Assembly (NCBI GenBank): GCA_018434075.1
Contig: JAHDQA010000038.1
Location: 1-62,307 of the forward strand
DNA: 62,307 nucleotides
Direction: 5' to 3'
Source: Tissierellaceae bacterium
GTDB taxonomy: Bacteria; Bacillota; Clostridia; Tissierellales; Tissierellaceae
The translations under genes were made by a program, and so were the position numbers. Numbering within the stretch: position 1 is the stretch's first letter; each line of letters begins with the position of its first letter. Under the pieces are notes generated by a model. The model was not told the origin of the DNA. It made no database searches and worked only from the letters and a program-made list of their open reading frames with translations. Shown here in pieces: positions 44,599-54,165 of the stretch.

Positions 44599-47214
44599 CT
44601 ATGACTCCTTTAGTTTTAAAGCTTCATTCACAAGGTCATTTAATATATTCATTGCATTAATTGGAGTTAAAGAATTTATATTTATATTTGATATTTTCTC
44701 AATAAAATAATTTCTCTTATAATCCAATAAACTTAATTGTAATTCATCATTATTTGTCTTGCTAGTTTTTTCTATTGTCAATTCACGCTCTTCTATTAAT
44801 TCCAATATTTCATTAGCTCTTTCAATAATACTCTGATGTAGTCCAGAGAGTTTTGCCACTTGAATGCCAAAACTCTTATTTGCTTTTCCCTCAACAATCT
44901 TTCTTAAAAATATAATGTCATCACCATTTTCTCTAACAGTGATATGATAATTCTTGACCCCTTCAATCTTATTCTCTAGTTCTGTCAATTCATGATAATG
45001 AGTTGCAAAAAGTGTTTTAGCTTTAATATTAGATGCAATATATTCAACAACAGCCCACGCTATGCTCAAGCCATCATAGGTACTTGTTCCTCTCCCAACT
45101 TCATCAAGTATAATTAAGCTTTTTTTTGTAGCATTCTTAATTATATTGGAAACCTCATTCATTTCAACCATAAAAGTACTTTCACCTTGAGATAAATTAT
45201 CCGATGCACCTATGCGTGTAAAAATTCTATCCACAATGGAAATATTAGCACTTCGAGCAGGTACAAATGAACCTATTTGTGACATCAAAGTGATTATAGC
45301 AACTTGTCTCATAAATGTAGATTTCCCAGCCATGTTAGGTCCTGTTATAATATGAATCATTTTATCTTTTTCATCTAAAGATACATTATTAGGTATGAAC
45401 ATCTGATCTTTTATCACATTCTCAACTACAGGATGTCTTCCATCCAATATCTCGATCACACAATTATTATTAAATTTTGGACGTACATATTTATTATCTA
45501 TCGCAACTTGTGCAAAACTGGATAATACATCTAAATATGCAAGAGTTCTGCTACATTTCTGAATTCTATTAATTTGCAATTTTATATTGTCACGAATATT
45601 CTGAAATAGTTCATACTCTAATTGTATTGATTTTTCATCCGCGCCCATTATTTTTTCTTCTATTTCTTTTAGCTCTTTAGTAAAATATCTTTCAGAATTA
45701 GATAAAGTTTGTTTTCTAATGTAATAATCAGGAACTAAGCCCAAATTAGTTTTAGTTACTTCAATATAATATCCAACGACTCTATTATATCCCACTTTTA
45801 AATTTTTAATTCCTGTTATATCTCTTTGTTTAGATTCAAATTCAGCTAATAATTTTTTTGAATTCCTTGATACGCTTCTCAACTCATCTAAGTCTTTATT
45901 GAAACCAGATCTTATTATCCCTCCATCTTTAACTGAGACGGGTGGATCTTCTGCTATAGAGTTTTCAATAATTAGATAAATATCTTTTAAATCATCTAAT
46001 TCCAAACCTATTGTCTTTAATATATTTGAAGAAGAGGTAGATAATATTATTTTTAGTTCTGGCAATATCTCGATTGAAAGTTTTAAAGACAATAAATCCC
46101 TTGCATTGCATATTCCATTCACTATTTTAGTTGATAATCTCTCAATGTCATATACTTTTTTTAATAAATTTCTTGTTTCATCAAGAAATATTAAATTATT
46201 TGTAAAATATTCTACAATATCTAATCTATCTTCTATTTGCTTTTGATCTATAAGAGGTTGTTCAAGCCATTTTTTTAAAAGTCTGCCTCCAATTGCTGTC
46301 ACTGTTTTATCTATAATATTAATTAATGCACCTTTTTTGTTTTTCCCTCTAATTGTTTCATTTATCTCTAAATTCATTCTTGTATTTATATCCATGATCA
46401 TAAACTGTTCCGGCTCATAATACTGGAAGAAGTTTATGTGCTCAATCATATTAAATTGTGTATCTTTTAAATAGAGGATTAGTTTAGATAAACTTATCAG
46501 ACAGTATATTTTTTCATTTAGATTAGTTTTCTCTACAATCTCATTATCAAAGAAATCTAATATTAGGGTTTTATAACTATTTAAATTTATTGTATCTTCT
46601 TCATATATATTGATAAATGGATTTAGCTTATTCTTTATAAGATTAAATTCTTTCTTATCGTTAGAAAAATTAGAGTTTATGATTAATTCAGATGGCATTA
46701 TTTTTCCTAGCTCATCAATAATAAATGACATTTTATATGGTTCGTCACCTATGAATTGTGTTGTATACACCTCACCTGTAGAGTTGTCGACATACGATAA
46801 GCCGACGCCATAATCATCTGAATATATACTTGCCAAAAAATTATTGCTTTTCTCATCTAAAGCCAATGTGTCTAGTATAGTACCAGGCGTCACTATTTTT
46901 ATAATTTCTCTTTTCACAATTCCCTTAGCTAGAGCAGGATCTTCTACTTGTTCACAAACTGCTACTTTATAGCCTCTTTCAACCAATCTAGAAATATATT
47001 GATCAGCTACATGATGTGGCACCCCGCACATAGGTGCCTTTTCATCTAAGCCACAGTCTCTTTGGGTAAGAGTAATTTCGAGCTCTTTAGATGCTATCAA
47101 CGCATCATCGAAAAACATTTCATAGAAATCGCCTAGTCTAAAAAATAAAATTGAGTCCTTATACTTTTCTTTAATGCTCATATACTGTTTCATCATTGGC
47201 GTCAATTCGTTCAT
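44599..47214 (-). CDS. mutS: DNA mismatch repair protein MutS
   Basis: 871 residues, MutS1 type. Mismatch-binding domain with LFFRLGDFYEMF (the Phe-x-Glu motif FYE), lever and clamp domains, ATPase with GPNMAGKSTFMRQ, LDEVGRGTSTYDG and ATHYHEL, and a C-terminal tail. ATG follows GGAGG. Co-transcribed with miaB upstream and mutL downstream. Confidence 0.98.
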   Translation of the reverse strand: MNELTPMMKQYMSIKEKYKDSILFFRLGDFYEMFFDDALIASKELEITLTQRDCGLDEKAPMCGVPHHVADQYISRLVERGYKVAVCEQVEDPALAKGIVKREIIKIVTPGTILDTLALDEKSNNFLASIYSDDYGVGLSYVDNSTGEVYTTQFIGDEPYKMSFIIDELGKIMPSELIINSNFSNDKKEFNLIKNKLNPFINIYEEDTINLNSYKTLILDFFDNEIVEKTNLNEKIYCLISLSKLILYLKDTQFNMIEHINFFQYYEPEQFMIMDINTRMNLEINETIRGKNKKGALINIIDKTVTAIGGRLLKKWLEQPLIDQKQIEDRLDIVEYFTNNLIFLDETRNLLKKVYDIERLSTKIVNGICNARDLLSLKLSIEILPELKIILSTSSSNILKTIGLELDDLKDIYLIIENSIAEDPPVSVKDGGIIRSGFNKDLDELRSVSRNSKKLLAEFESKQRDITGIKNLKVGYNRVVGYYIEVTKTNLGLVPDYYIRKQTLSNSERYFTKELKEIEEKIMGADEKSIQLEYELFQNIRDNIKLQINRIQKCSRTLAYLDVLSSFAQVAIDNKYVRPKFNNNCVIEILDGRHPVVENVIKDQMFIPNNVSLDEKDKMIHIITGPNMAGKSTFMRQVAIITLMSQIGSFVPARSANISIVDRIFTRIGASDNLSQGESTFMVEMNEVSNIIKNATKKSLIILDEVGRGTSTYDGLSIAWAVVEYIASNIKAKTLFATHYHELTELENKIEGVKNYHITVRENGDDIIFLRKIVEGKANKSFGIQVAKLSGLHQSIIERANEILELIEERELTIEKTSKTNNDELQLSLLDYKRNYFIEKISNININSLTPINAMNILNDLVNEALKLKES

Positions 47215-47233
47215 TGCCTTAAACCTCCGGATA

Positions 47234-48550
47234 TTACACCATTCTTCCTTCTAGCGTAAAAGTTTTTACATTTGTAATTTCAACATCGACGATTTGTCCA
47301 ATAATGTCCCTACTGCCTTTAAAATGGACAAGTTTATTACACTCAGTTCTCCCTGATAGTATATTTTCATCGTTCTTGCTTATTTCTTCAACCAATACTT
47401 TTTGTACTGTTTTAATCAATCTTTTATTAGATTCGAGTCCTATCGGATATAAAACATCCAATAATCTTTGAAATCTATCGTGTTTAATTTCATCAGGTAT
47501 TTGATTAGTCATCTTTGCTGCATTAGTCCCTTCTCTAATAGAATATAAAAAAGTAAAAGCTGAGTCAAATTTAGCTTTTTTTATTAAATCTAAAGTTTCT
47601 TCAAAATCTTCCTCAGTTTCTCCAGGAAATCCGACTATAATATCAGTTGTTATAGCTATATCTGGTATTTCTTCTCTTAACTTATATATTCGTTCAAGAT
47701 ATTGTTCTTTAGTATAGTTCCTATTCATTAGTTTCAAAATTCTATTACTCCCCGATTGAACAGGTAAGTGCAAATGATTACATAGCTTGTCTAGGCTTTT
47801 ATATGCCTCTATCAATTCATCCGAGAAATCTTTTGGATGAGATGTCATGAATCTAATTCTTTCAATGCCTTCAATCTTATTTAATAATGCCAACAACTGA
47901 GAAAAGGTTGTTTTTTCCTCTAATGTCTTCCCATAAGAGTTAACATTTTGTCCTAATAAAGTTATTTCCTTACATCCTGTTTGTGCTAAATTCTCAACCT
48001 CATTAATAATTGATTTAACCGATCTACTTCTCTCTCTGCCTCTAGTATAAGGAACAATACAATAACTGCAAAAATTGTTGCATCCATACATTATATCTAC
48101 AAAAGCCTTATAAGAATATTTTCTATTTGAATCAATATTATCTGATATTTCTCTTGTATCTTCTATAACATCTATTACTTTATCGCCTGTACGCAAATGT
48201 CTATCTATTAATTGTGGTAACTTATGAATATTATTTGTGCCAAACACTATATCTATATGTTTATGCTTGCTTAAGAAATAATCTCTGATTTCTTCTTTCT
48301 GCATTAAACAACCACATACAGCAATAATTAAATCAGGATTTTTTCTTTTTAGATCTTGAAGCTCTCCCAATTGGCCAAACGCTCTATCTTCTGCTGTCTT
48401 TCTGACTGCACAGGTATTAAAAATTATAATATCAGCCTCATTTCGATTATTAGTCTGCTGATATCCTATCTTTTCCAAAACCCAAATTATTTTTTCTGTA
48501 TCGTGTTCATTCATTTGACATCCAAATGTACTTATATGAAACTTCATCAT
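47234..48550 (-). CDS. miaB: tRNA-2-methylthio-N6-dimethylallyladenosine synthase
   Basis: Radical-SAM methylthiotransferase completing ms2i6A37. 438 residues: C11, C47 and C81 in the N-domain, C157-x3-C161-x2-C164 (GCNNFCSYCIVP) in the radical-SAM domain, and a TRAM C-terminus. First gene of miaB-mutS-mutL-miaA-hfq-ynbB. A second in-frame ATG at 48547 is equally possible. Confidence 0.96.
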   Translation of the reverse strand: MMKFHISTFGCQMNEHDTEKIIWVLEKIGYQQTNNRNEADIIIFNTCAVRKTAEDRAFGQLGELQDLKRKNPDLIIAVCGCLMQKEEIRDYFLSKHKHIDIVFGTNNIHKLPQLIDRHLRTGDKVIDVIEDTREISDNIDSNRKYSYKAFVDIMYGCNNFCSYCIVPYTRGRERSRSVKSIINEVENLAQTGCKEITLLGQNVNSYGKTLEEKTTFSQLLALLNKIEGIERIRFMTSHPKDFSDELIEAYKSLDKLCNHLHLPVQSGSNRILKLMNRNYTKEQYLERIYKLREEIPDIAITTDIIVGFPGETEEDFEETLDLIKKAKFDSAFTFLYSIREGTNAAKMTNQIPDEIKHDRFQRLLDVLYPIGLESNKRLIKTVQKVLVEEISKNDENILSGRTECNKLVHFKGSRDIIGQIVDVEITNVKTFTLEGRMV

Positions 48551-48589
48551 TAAATTAATCTCTCCCCATAATGTTTATAATACTATTAT

Positions 48590-48617
48590 ATTATACCATA
48601 AAGAATAACTTACTTAA
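48590..48617 (-). promoter_or_regulatory. Candidate miaB operon promoter
   Basis: On the - strand, TTAAGT (48612-48617), a 16-nt spacer and TATAAT (48590-48595). A second TATAAT overlaps at 48585-48590. The -35 is weak. Confidence 0.4.
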
Positions 48618-48623
48618 TAAATA

Positions 48624-48673
48624 TAAAAAATAAAGAACAATCAAGTAGCTTAAATATTCCTACTTGATTGTTC
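48624..48673 (-). terminator. Terminator of the fructose operon
   Basis: On the - strand, GAACAATCAAGTAG (48660-48673) pairs perfectly with CTACTTGATTGTTC (48635-48648) around 11 nt, followed by TTTATTTTTTA. Confidence 0.9.
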
Positions 48674-48699
48674 ATAATAAAGATAAATAATTGCAATAA

Positions 48700-50091
48700 T
48701 TATTTACTTTGTGCTGCTAATTCTGCAACATTTTTCTTGAAAACACCTAATACCAACGCTGTAACAACGGTTCCTACTGCTATTGATATAATGTAACCCA
48801 CTAGATTTTCCACCGCAAAGAAAACAAATATGCCTCCATGAGGAACTGCTAGCGTAGCTTTAAACGCCATACTCATAGCGCCTGTAATTGCACTACCAAT
48901 CATCAGAGAAGGAATTACTCTGATAGGATCGGCTGCAGCAAAAGGTATTGCACCTTCTGTAATAAAGCTTGCTCCAAGAACCCAACAAGCTTTGCCAGCT
49001 TCAATTTCAGCTTTAGTGAATTTATTCTTAAATAAAATAGTTGCTAGTGCAATTCCTAAAGGTGGCGTCATACCAGCTGCCATTACAGCAGCCATGATTT
49101 CAGACCCAGTCCCAACTGCTGCTGTTAAAGTTGCAGTGCCAAAAGCATAAGCAGCCTTATTTATTGGTCCTCCCATGTCTACAGCCATCATTAAGCCAAG
49201 AATAGCACCTAAAATTATTGCATTTGCTCCAGACATACTCATTAGAAAGTTATTCATTCCATTATTTATTGCAGCTACCGGTTTACCTATGACATAAAAC
49301 AATAACAAACCTGTTGACAATGAACTTAAAACTGGTATTATCAAAACCGGCATAATCCCTTGTAAATTCTTTGGTAACTTTATATATTTTTTGATAGCTA
49401 ATACAATGTATCCAGCTAAGAAACCCGCCACTAAGCCACCTAAAAACCCAGCGTTTATTTGTGTTGCAACCATACCACCAATCATACCTGGCGCTAATCC
49501 TGGTCTATCAGCTATTGAATATGCTATATATCCAGCCAATACAGGGATCATCAATCCAAATGCCCCATTGCCTCCGCCTATAGCCATTAAATAAGCTGCT
49601 AGACTTCCTTCATTTGATGCAGAATCATATCCAAATAGAAAACTTATTGCTATTGCTATTCCTCCAGCAACAACAAATGGTATCATATAAGATACGCCAT
49701 TCATCAAATGCTTGTAAACTCCTGTTGGTTCCTTTTTCATTGGCTCTGTTTTGCTAATATCCTCTTGAGTTTTTGTACTCGACTTATATACTTTTGCGTT
49801 TAATGCTCTGTCTATTAGATCGTCAGCATTTTTTATGGCCTCAGACACTGAAACATTTAACAACTTCTTGCCTTCAAATCTCTCCATTGGTACTGCTGTA
49901 TCACATGCTAATATAATTGCATCAGCTTCTTTTATTTCAGCATCTGATAATTCATTTTCAACACCAACAGAGCCTCTTGTCTCAACTTTAATGTCATAAC
50001 CTTTTTTCTTTGCTGCTTCTTCTAAAGCTTCTGCCGCCATATAAGTGTGAGCTATTCCAGTAGGGCATGCTGTTACTGCTAAAATTTTCAT
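48700..50091 (-). CDS. fruA: PTS fructose transporter, EIIBC component
   Basis: Phosphorylating uptake of fructose to fructose-1-phosphate. 463 residues: EIIB domain at 1-95 with phospho-Cys in VTACPTGIAHT (C9), a linker to about 122, then the EIIC membrane domain with GGPINKAAYAF and FITEGAIPFAAADP. No EIIA domain is fused; it is supplied by the separate gene at 51836. Last gene of the operon. Confidence 0.95.
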   Translation of the reverse strand: MKILAVTACPTGIAHTYMAAEALEEAAKKKGYDIKVETRGSVGVENELSDAEIKEADAIILACDTAVPMERFEGKKLLNVSVSEAIKNADDLIDRALNAKVYKSSTKTQEDISKTEPMKKEPTGVYKHLMNGVSYMIPFVVAGGIAIAISFLFGYDSASNEGSLAAYLMAIGGGNGAFGLMIPVLAGYIAYSIADRPGLAPGMIGGMVATQINAGFLGGLVAGFLAGYIVLAIKKYIKLPKNLQGIMPVLIIPVLSSLSTGLLLFYVIGKPVAAINNGMNNFLMSMSGANAIILGAILGLMMAVDMGGPINKAAYAFGTATLTAAVGTGSEIMAAVMAAGMTPPLGIALATILFKNKFTKAEIEAGKACWVLGASFITEGAIPFAAADPIRVIPSLMIGSAITGAMSMAFKATLAVPHGGIFVFFAVENLVGYIISIAVGTVVTALVLGVFKKNVAELAAQSK

Positions 50092-50109
50092 AGGATCACC
50101 TCTTTTAAT

Positions 50110-51042
50110 TTATAATTGCCTAATGATTATACTATCTGCTACCTGTTGGATATCTGTTTTTGTCAAGTCATCTATTGAGTCTTTAGAAACCGCTAATGTG
50201 CCACAAGCTGAACCAAACTTCAAAGCTTCATATTTATCCATGTCATAATTCAACATGCCATGAATAAATCCTGCCACTAAGCTATCACCTGCTCCTACAG
50301 TACTTCTTAATTCGACTTTTACAGGCTCAGCTTTTAAGATAACATCATTTGATACTAGAATGCTGCCATCACCTCCCATGGAAACTAAGATGTTGTCTAT
50401 TTTATATCTATCTATCAAAGATAAACATGTTGTAACAATTTTATCAGTACTATCTAGTTTTATGCCAAGAGCATCTTCTAGTTCATGAATATTTGGTTTT
50501 ATCAAAAAAGGTGCATTTTTAAAAACATTTAATAATTGCTCTCCTTCAGTGTCTACAACAAATTTAGTGTTTAAATCAGTATTTTCAATTATCTTTGAAT
50601 AAATATCGTTTGGAAATCCCTTTGGTACACTTCCACTTAATACAATGAAATCTGATTTCGACAAATTTTTCGCTATAAATTGTATAATATCAGCTATCAA
50701 ATCCTTTTCTATTTCAAAACCTATTTCATTGATGTCAGTAGTAATATTGTTTTTTAGATCAACAACTTTCGTATTTGTTCTTGTCAATCCCTCTACCTCA
50801 TAAAAAATAGAATCTATATTTGATTTTTTTATTAAATTTCTCACATAGTCTAAATTATTTCGTCCTAATAAGGTTATAGCTTGAGTTTTATCACCTAGCT
50901 TCGAAACTATCTTTGATACATTTATACCCTTTCCGCCAATATTTTCTCTGCTTCTCAATACTCTATTTACTTTTCCCAAATTTAATTCGTTTAAAATAAG
51001 AGTCTTATCTATTGCAGGATTTAAAGTAACAGTAGTAATCAA
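50110..51042 (-). CDS. fruK: 1-phosphofructokinase
   Basis: PfkB-family kinase making fructose-1,6-bisphosphate from the FruA product. 310 residues. NPAIDKTL near the start, GGKGINVSKIVSKLG, and the catalytic STVGAGDSLVAGF (Asp of GAGD). Between fruR and fruA, 18 nt before fruA. Confidence 0.95.
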   Translation of the reverse strand: MITTVTLNPAIDKTLILNELNLGKVNRVLRSRENIGGKGINVSKIVSKLGDKTQAITLLGRNNLDYVRNLIKKSNIDSIFYEVEGLTRTNTKVVDLKNNITTDINEIGFEIEKDLIADIIQFIAKNLSKSDFIVLSGSVPKGFPNDIYSKIIENTDLNTKFVVDTEGEQLLNVFKNAPFLIKPNIHELEDALGIKLDSTDKIVTTCLSLIDRYKIDNILVSMGGDGSILVSNDVILKAEPVKVELRSTVGAGDSLVAGFIHGMLNYDMDKYEALKFGSACGTLAVSKDSIDDLTKTDIQQVADSIIIRQL

Positions 51043-51046
51043 TTTT

Positions 51047-51826
51047 TCACCTTCTTTTATTAGTAATTATCTTAATATCCAGACTAGAGTATTCTCTTAA
51101 AGTGTCTTTATCTATATTTTCATCAGTAATAATTGCATCAATCTGTGAAAAATCTGATACTTTAACCATTGCCACTAGTCCAAACTTTGAGCTATCAGCT
51201 AGAACAAATACATTGTTTGAAATTGACATCATAGCTTTTTTAATTTGTGCCTCTTCTAGATCGGGTGTTGTTAAACCTTTTTCTAGGCTCAAACCATTGG
51301 TCCCAATAAATGCTATCTGTACATTGAAGTTTTTAATAAAATCTACACTATAATTTCCTACAGTCGCAAGTGTATTGTTTCTAAGTTTTCCTCCAACTAG
51401 ATAAATCGTACAATTCGGATTAAGTGATAAAGCATTTGATATATCCGATGAATTTGTAACCACTGTTAAAAAAAGATTTGATTGTCCAATAAGTTTTGCT
51501 AATTCTAATGTCGTAGTACCTGCATCTATCGCAATAGAAATATTCTCTTTTATCATTTTAAAAGCAATAGAGGCAATCTCCTTTTTTTCTTCTAAATATT
51601 TATTTTCTTTTTGTCTAACATTTTCTTCATTCTCTAGAGCATAAAATTCTTTTAGAATAGCTCCACCATGAGTACGTTTTAATCTTCCATTGGATTCCAA
51701 TTCCCTCAAGTCTCTTCTTACTGTTGACTCTGAGATGTTTAGAAAATCACATATCTCTTTAACTGATAGACTTTTATGTTTCTTAAGCATTTCAAGAATT
51801 TGAAATTTTCTTTCATCAGCTAACAT
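51047..51826 (-). CDS. fruR: DeoR-family transcriptional regulator of the fructose operon
   Basis: 259 residues. N-terminal HTH (LSVKEICDFLNISESTVRRDLREL), then the DeoR sensor domain (IAIDAGTTTLELA, TNSSDI, GGKLRNNTLATVG, ADSSKFG). Family members respond to fructose-1-phosphate or related sugar phosphates. It lies inside the operon it should control, 4 nt before fruK, so it is likely autoregulated. It is probably a repressor, by family. Confidence 0.92.
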   Translation of the reverse strand: MLADERKFQILEMLKKHKSLSVKEICDFLNISESTVRRDLRELESNGRLKRTHGGAILKEFYALENEENVRQKENKYLEEKKEIASIAFKMIKENISIAIDAGTTTLELAKLIGQSNLFLTVVTNSSDISNALSLNPNCTIYLVGGKLRNNTLATVGNYSVDFIKNFNVQIAFIGTNGLSLEKGLTTPDLEEAQIKKAMMSISNNVFVLADSSKFGLVAMVKVSDFSQIDAIITDENIDKDTLREYSSLDIKIITNKRR

Positions 51827-51835
51827 GATAATCTC

Positions 51836-52285
51836 CTAAAAACCTAATTCACTCTTATTTAAAAAATCTAATAGGTCTTCGTTTGTTTTAATATTTCTTA
51901 AAGAATTTCTAAAATCTTCTTTCATTAGTTTTCTCGATAAATTAGCTAGAATTTTTAAATGCAATGATCCAGCATCTTTTTCAGGAACTCCGATTAAGAA
52001 TACTATGTCAACAGGTTTATCGTCAGGTGAGTTCCAGTCAATGTCTTTTGCCCTTGCAAATGCTAAGAAAGGTTCAACAACACTGTCACTTTTTCCATGT
52101 GGAATTGCTACGCCAAATCCAACTGCAGTGCTGTATTCAGACTCTCTTTTTAGAACAGCTTCTATATACTCATCAATATCATTTAATTTTCCGTCCTTAT
52201 ATGCTAATGAAGCTAATTCTCTAATTAATTCATCTCTATCTCTTGATTGTGAATCTAATACTATCAATCTCTCGTTTATTAACAT
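51836..52285 (-). CDS. PTS fructose EIIA component, free-standing
   Basis: 149 residues of the EIIA-Fru/Mtl/PtsN fold. The phospho-His is in FGVAIPHGKSDS (H63). It would pass phosphate from HPr to the FruA EIIB domain. Overlaps the ptsI stop by 7 nt, so it is translationally coupled. PtsN-type nitrogen regulation is less likely given its place in a fru operon. Confidence 0.92.
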   Translation of the reverse strand: MLINERLIVLDSQSRDRDELIRELASLAYKDGKLNDIDEYIEAVLKRESEYSTAVGFGVAIPHGKSDSVVEPFLAFARAKDIDWNSPDDKPVDIVFLIGVPEKDAGSLHLKILANLSRKLMKEDFRNSLRNIKTNEDLLDFLNKSELGF

Positions 52286-53991
52286 TTTTTACCTCCAATT
52301 AAAGCCTGATAGGCTGATTTAGAATCTGTTTGTTGCATCACTAATTTGCTTATTTTTAATAACTCTTCAACAGTATATTGCGCTATTCTATCTTTAACTA
52401 TAGGAATCATCGATGCACTCATCGATAGTTCATCGGCACCCATACCAGCAAGTATCATAGCATAATCAGGATCACCTGCTGTTTCTCCACATATACCAAC
52501 CTCAATATGATTTTTCTTTGCTGATTCAATCGTCATTTTTATCAATCTTAATATGCTTGGATGATAAGGTTCATAAAGATATGAAACATTTTTATTCATT
52601 CTATCAACAGCACAACTGTATTGTATTAAATCATTAGTGCCAATGCTGAAGAAATCTACCTCTTTAGCTAAAATATCTGACGATATAGCAGCAGCTGGTA
52701 TTTCAATCATTATCCCAACCTCAATGTTTTCATCAAAAGCTATGTTTTCTTGCTTTAACTCGTTCTTGGCTTCTTGAATTAATTTTTTGCTTTCCAATAT
52801 TTCATCTAAATTACTAATCATTGGCAACATAATTTTTACTTTTCCAAATGCGCTAGCTCTCAAAATAGCTCTTAATTGAGTCTTGAATATTTCTTTATTT
52901 TGTAAACAAAACCTTATCGCCCTAAGACCCAAAAAAGGGTTCATTTCTTCAGGAAACTTGTAATATGGTAGCATCTTGTCTCCGCCAATATCTAAAGTCC
53001 TAATGATGACTTCATTTGGTATTAGTTTTACGATTTCGCTGTAATACTTAAACTGTTCTTCTTCAGTAGGGAAATGATTGCTATTCATATAAATTAGTTC
53101 TGTTCTTAGTAAACCTATTCCAAATCCTCCATTTTCTTTTACTAATTTAGCTTCTTCGATAGAGCCAACATTCCCAAATATCTTTATTTCATGCCCATCT
53201 TTTGTCAAGCATTTTTTATCCTTATATAGAGATAGCCTAGCTTTTTCTTCGTTTTGTTTTTTCTCTAATTCGGAATAATGTTTAAGTTGTTCTTCTGAAG
53301 GATTAATAATTATATCTACGTTGTCACAATCCATAATTACAACTGCATCGTTTTTTATTGTTTCCAATGCATTTTCTACTCCAACTAGTGTAGGTATGCC
53401 CTTTGCTTTAGCGACAATAGCAGCATGGCTCGTCACACTTCCCTCTTCCAATATTATTCCCTTAACATAATTGTTAAGTTGAATAGTTTGAGATGGTTTA
53501 AGATCATTTGCAACAATAATTGTATCTTTTGAGACATCAGCTATATTTTGATTTTCTACCCCTATTAAATTTTTTATTAAAGTGTCGGTGACATCGATTA
53601 TATCATTAGCTCTAGCTTTCAAATACTCATCTTGTATGCTCATAAATGTCTCTACAATTTCATTTCTAGCTTCTAGTACAGCATATTCAGCATTGAGCAA
53701 ATCAGAGCTGATTTTATTAATTACTGAATCGATAAACATTGGATCATTAGCCATGTCGAGATGTGCTTCAAAAATTTGTGCTTCGCTTGAGCCAACTGTT
53801 GACATAGCTCTATCTTTAATCTTCTCAATATCCTCGATTGTTTTCTTATGTGCTGTTTTAAACCTCTCTATTTCTTGTTCTACATTTTCCTTATTAATCG
53901 TTTTTTTCTCTATCAATTCTTCTATGCTTTGTTCTTTAACTAATAATGCAGTCCCGATAGCAATTCCGCCATATACTTTTTTACCCTTCAT
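52279..53991 (-). CDS. ptsI: PTS enzyme I (PEP-protein phosphotransferase)
   Basis: Takes phosphate from PEP and passes it to HPr. 570 residues. N-domain with phospho-His189 (GSVTSHAAIVAKAKGIP), PEP-binding barrel with NPFLGLRAIRFCL and GICGETAGDP, and DLIQYSCAVDR. First gene of the operon, directly ahead of EIIA. The partner ptsH (HPr) is not in this window. Putting the general enzyme in a fructose operon suggests fructose is the main PTS sugar here. Confidence 0.96.
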   Translation of the reverse strand: MKGKKVYGGIAIGTALLVKEQSIEELIEKKTINKENVEQEIERFKTAHKKTIEDIEKIKDRAMSTVGSSEAQIFEAHLDMANDPMFIDSVINKISSDLLNAEYAVLEARNEIVETFMSIQDEYLKARANDIIDVTDTLIKNLIGVENQNIADVSKDTIIVANDLKPSQTIQLNNYVKGIILEEGSVTSHAAIVAKAKGIPTLVGVENALETIKNDAVVIMDCDNVDIIINPSEEQLKHYSELEKKQNEEKARLSLYKDKKCLTKDGHEIKIFGNVGSIEEAKLVKENGGFGIGLLRTELIYMNSNHFPTEEEQFKYYSEIVKLIPNEVIIRTLDIGGDKMLPYYKFPEEMNPFLGLRAIRFCLQNKEIFKTQLRAILRASAFGKVKIMLPMISNLDEILESKKLIQEAKNELKQENIAFDENIEVGIMIEIPAAAISSDILAKEVDFFSIGTNDLIQYSCAVDRMNKNVSYLYEPYHPSILRLIKMTIESAKKNHIEVGICGETAGDPDYAMILAGMGADELSMSASMIPIVKDRIAQYTVEELLKISKLVMQQTDSKSAYQALIGGKKC

Positions 53992-54050
53992 TTTAAACCT
54001 CCAGCTATATGATTTATCTTGACTAATTATGCTCGATTTTGATTGTTTTT

Positions 54051-54079
54051 ATTCTATCATAATATATACCACTAATCAA
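54051..54079 (-). promoter_or_regulatory. ptsI-fru operon promoter, extended -10
   Basis: On the - strand, TTGATT (54074-54079), a 17-nt spacer and TAGAAT (54051-54056), preceded by TGA (extended -10). Predicted start near 54044, about 50 nt before ptsI. Confidence 0.6.
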
Positions 54080-54129
54080 CAAAAAATAACTATAAATTTA
54101 TATTTTATTCCATAAATTGTAAATTAAAT

Positions 54130-54158
54130 AAAGCCCTGTATCAAATACCAAGGCTTTT
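54130..54158. terminator. Terminator between the M42 operon and ptsI
   Basis: AAAGCCC...GGGCTTT-type stem (54130-54136 with 54151-54157, imperfect) with an inner GTAT/ATAC pair and small loop. T-rich on both sides; ends the - strand M42 operon. Confidence 0.75.
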
Positions 54159-54165
54159 TAAACTA

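Noticed and set aside
53582..54022. 146-aa + strand frame over the start of ptsI
   Set aside because: Antisense shadow of the enzyme I N-domain; it would also run through the ptsI ribosome site.
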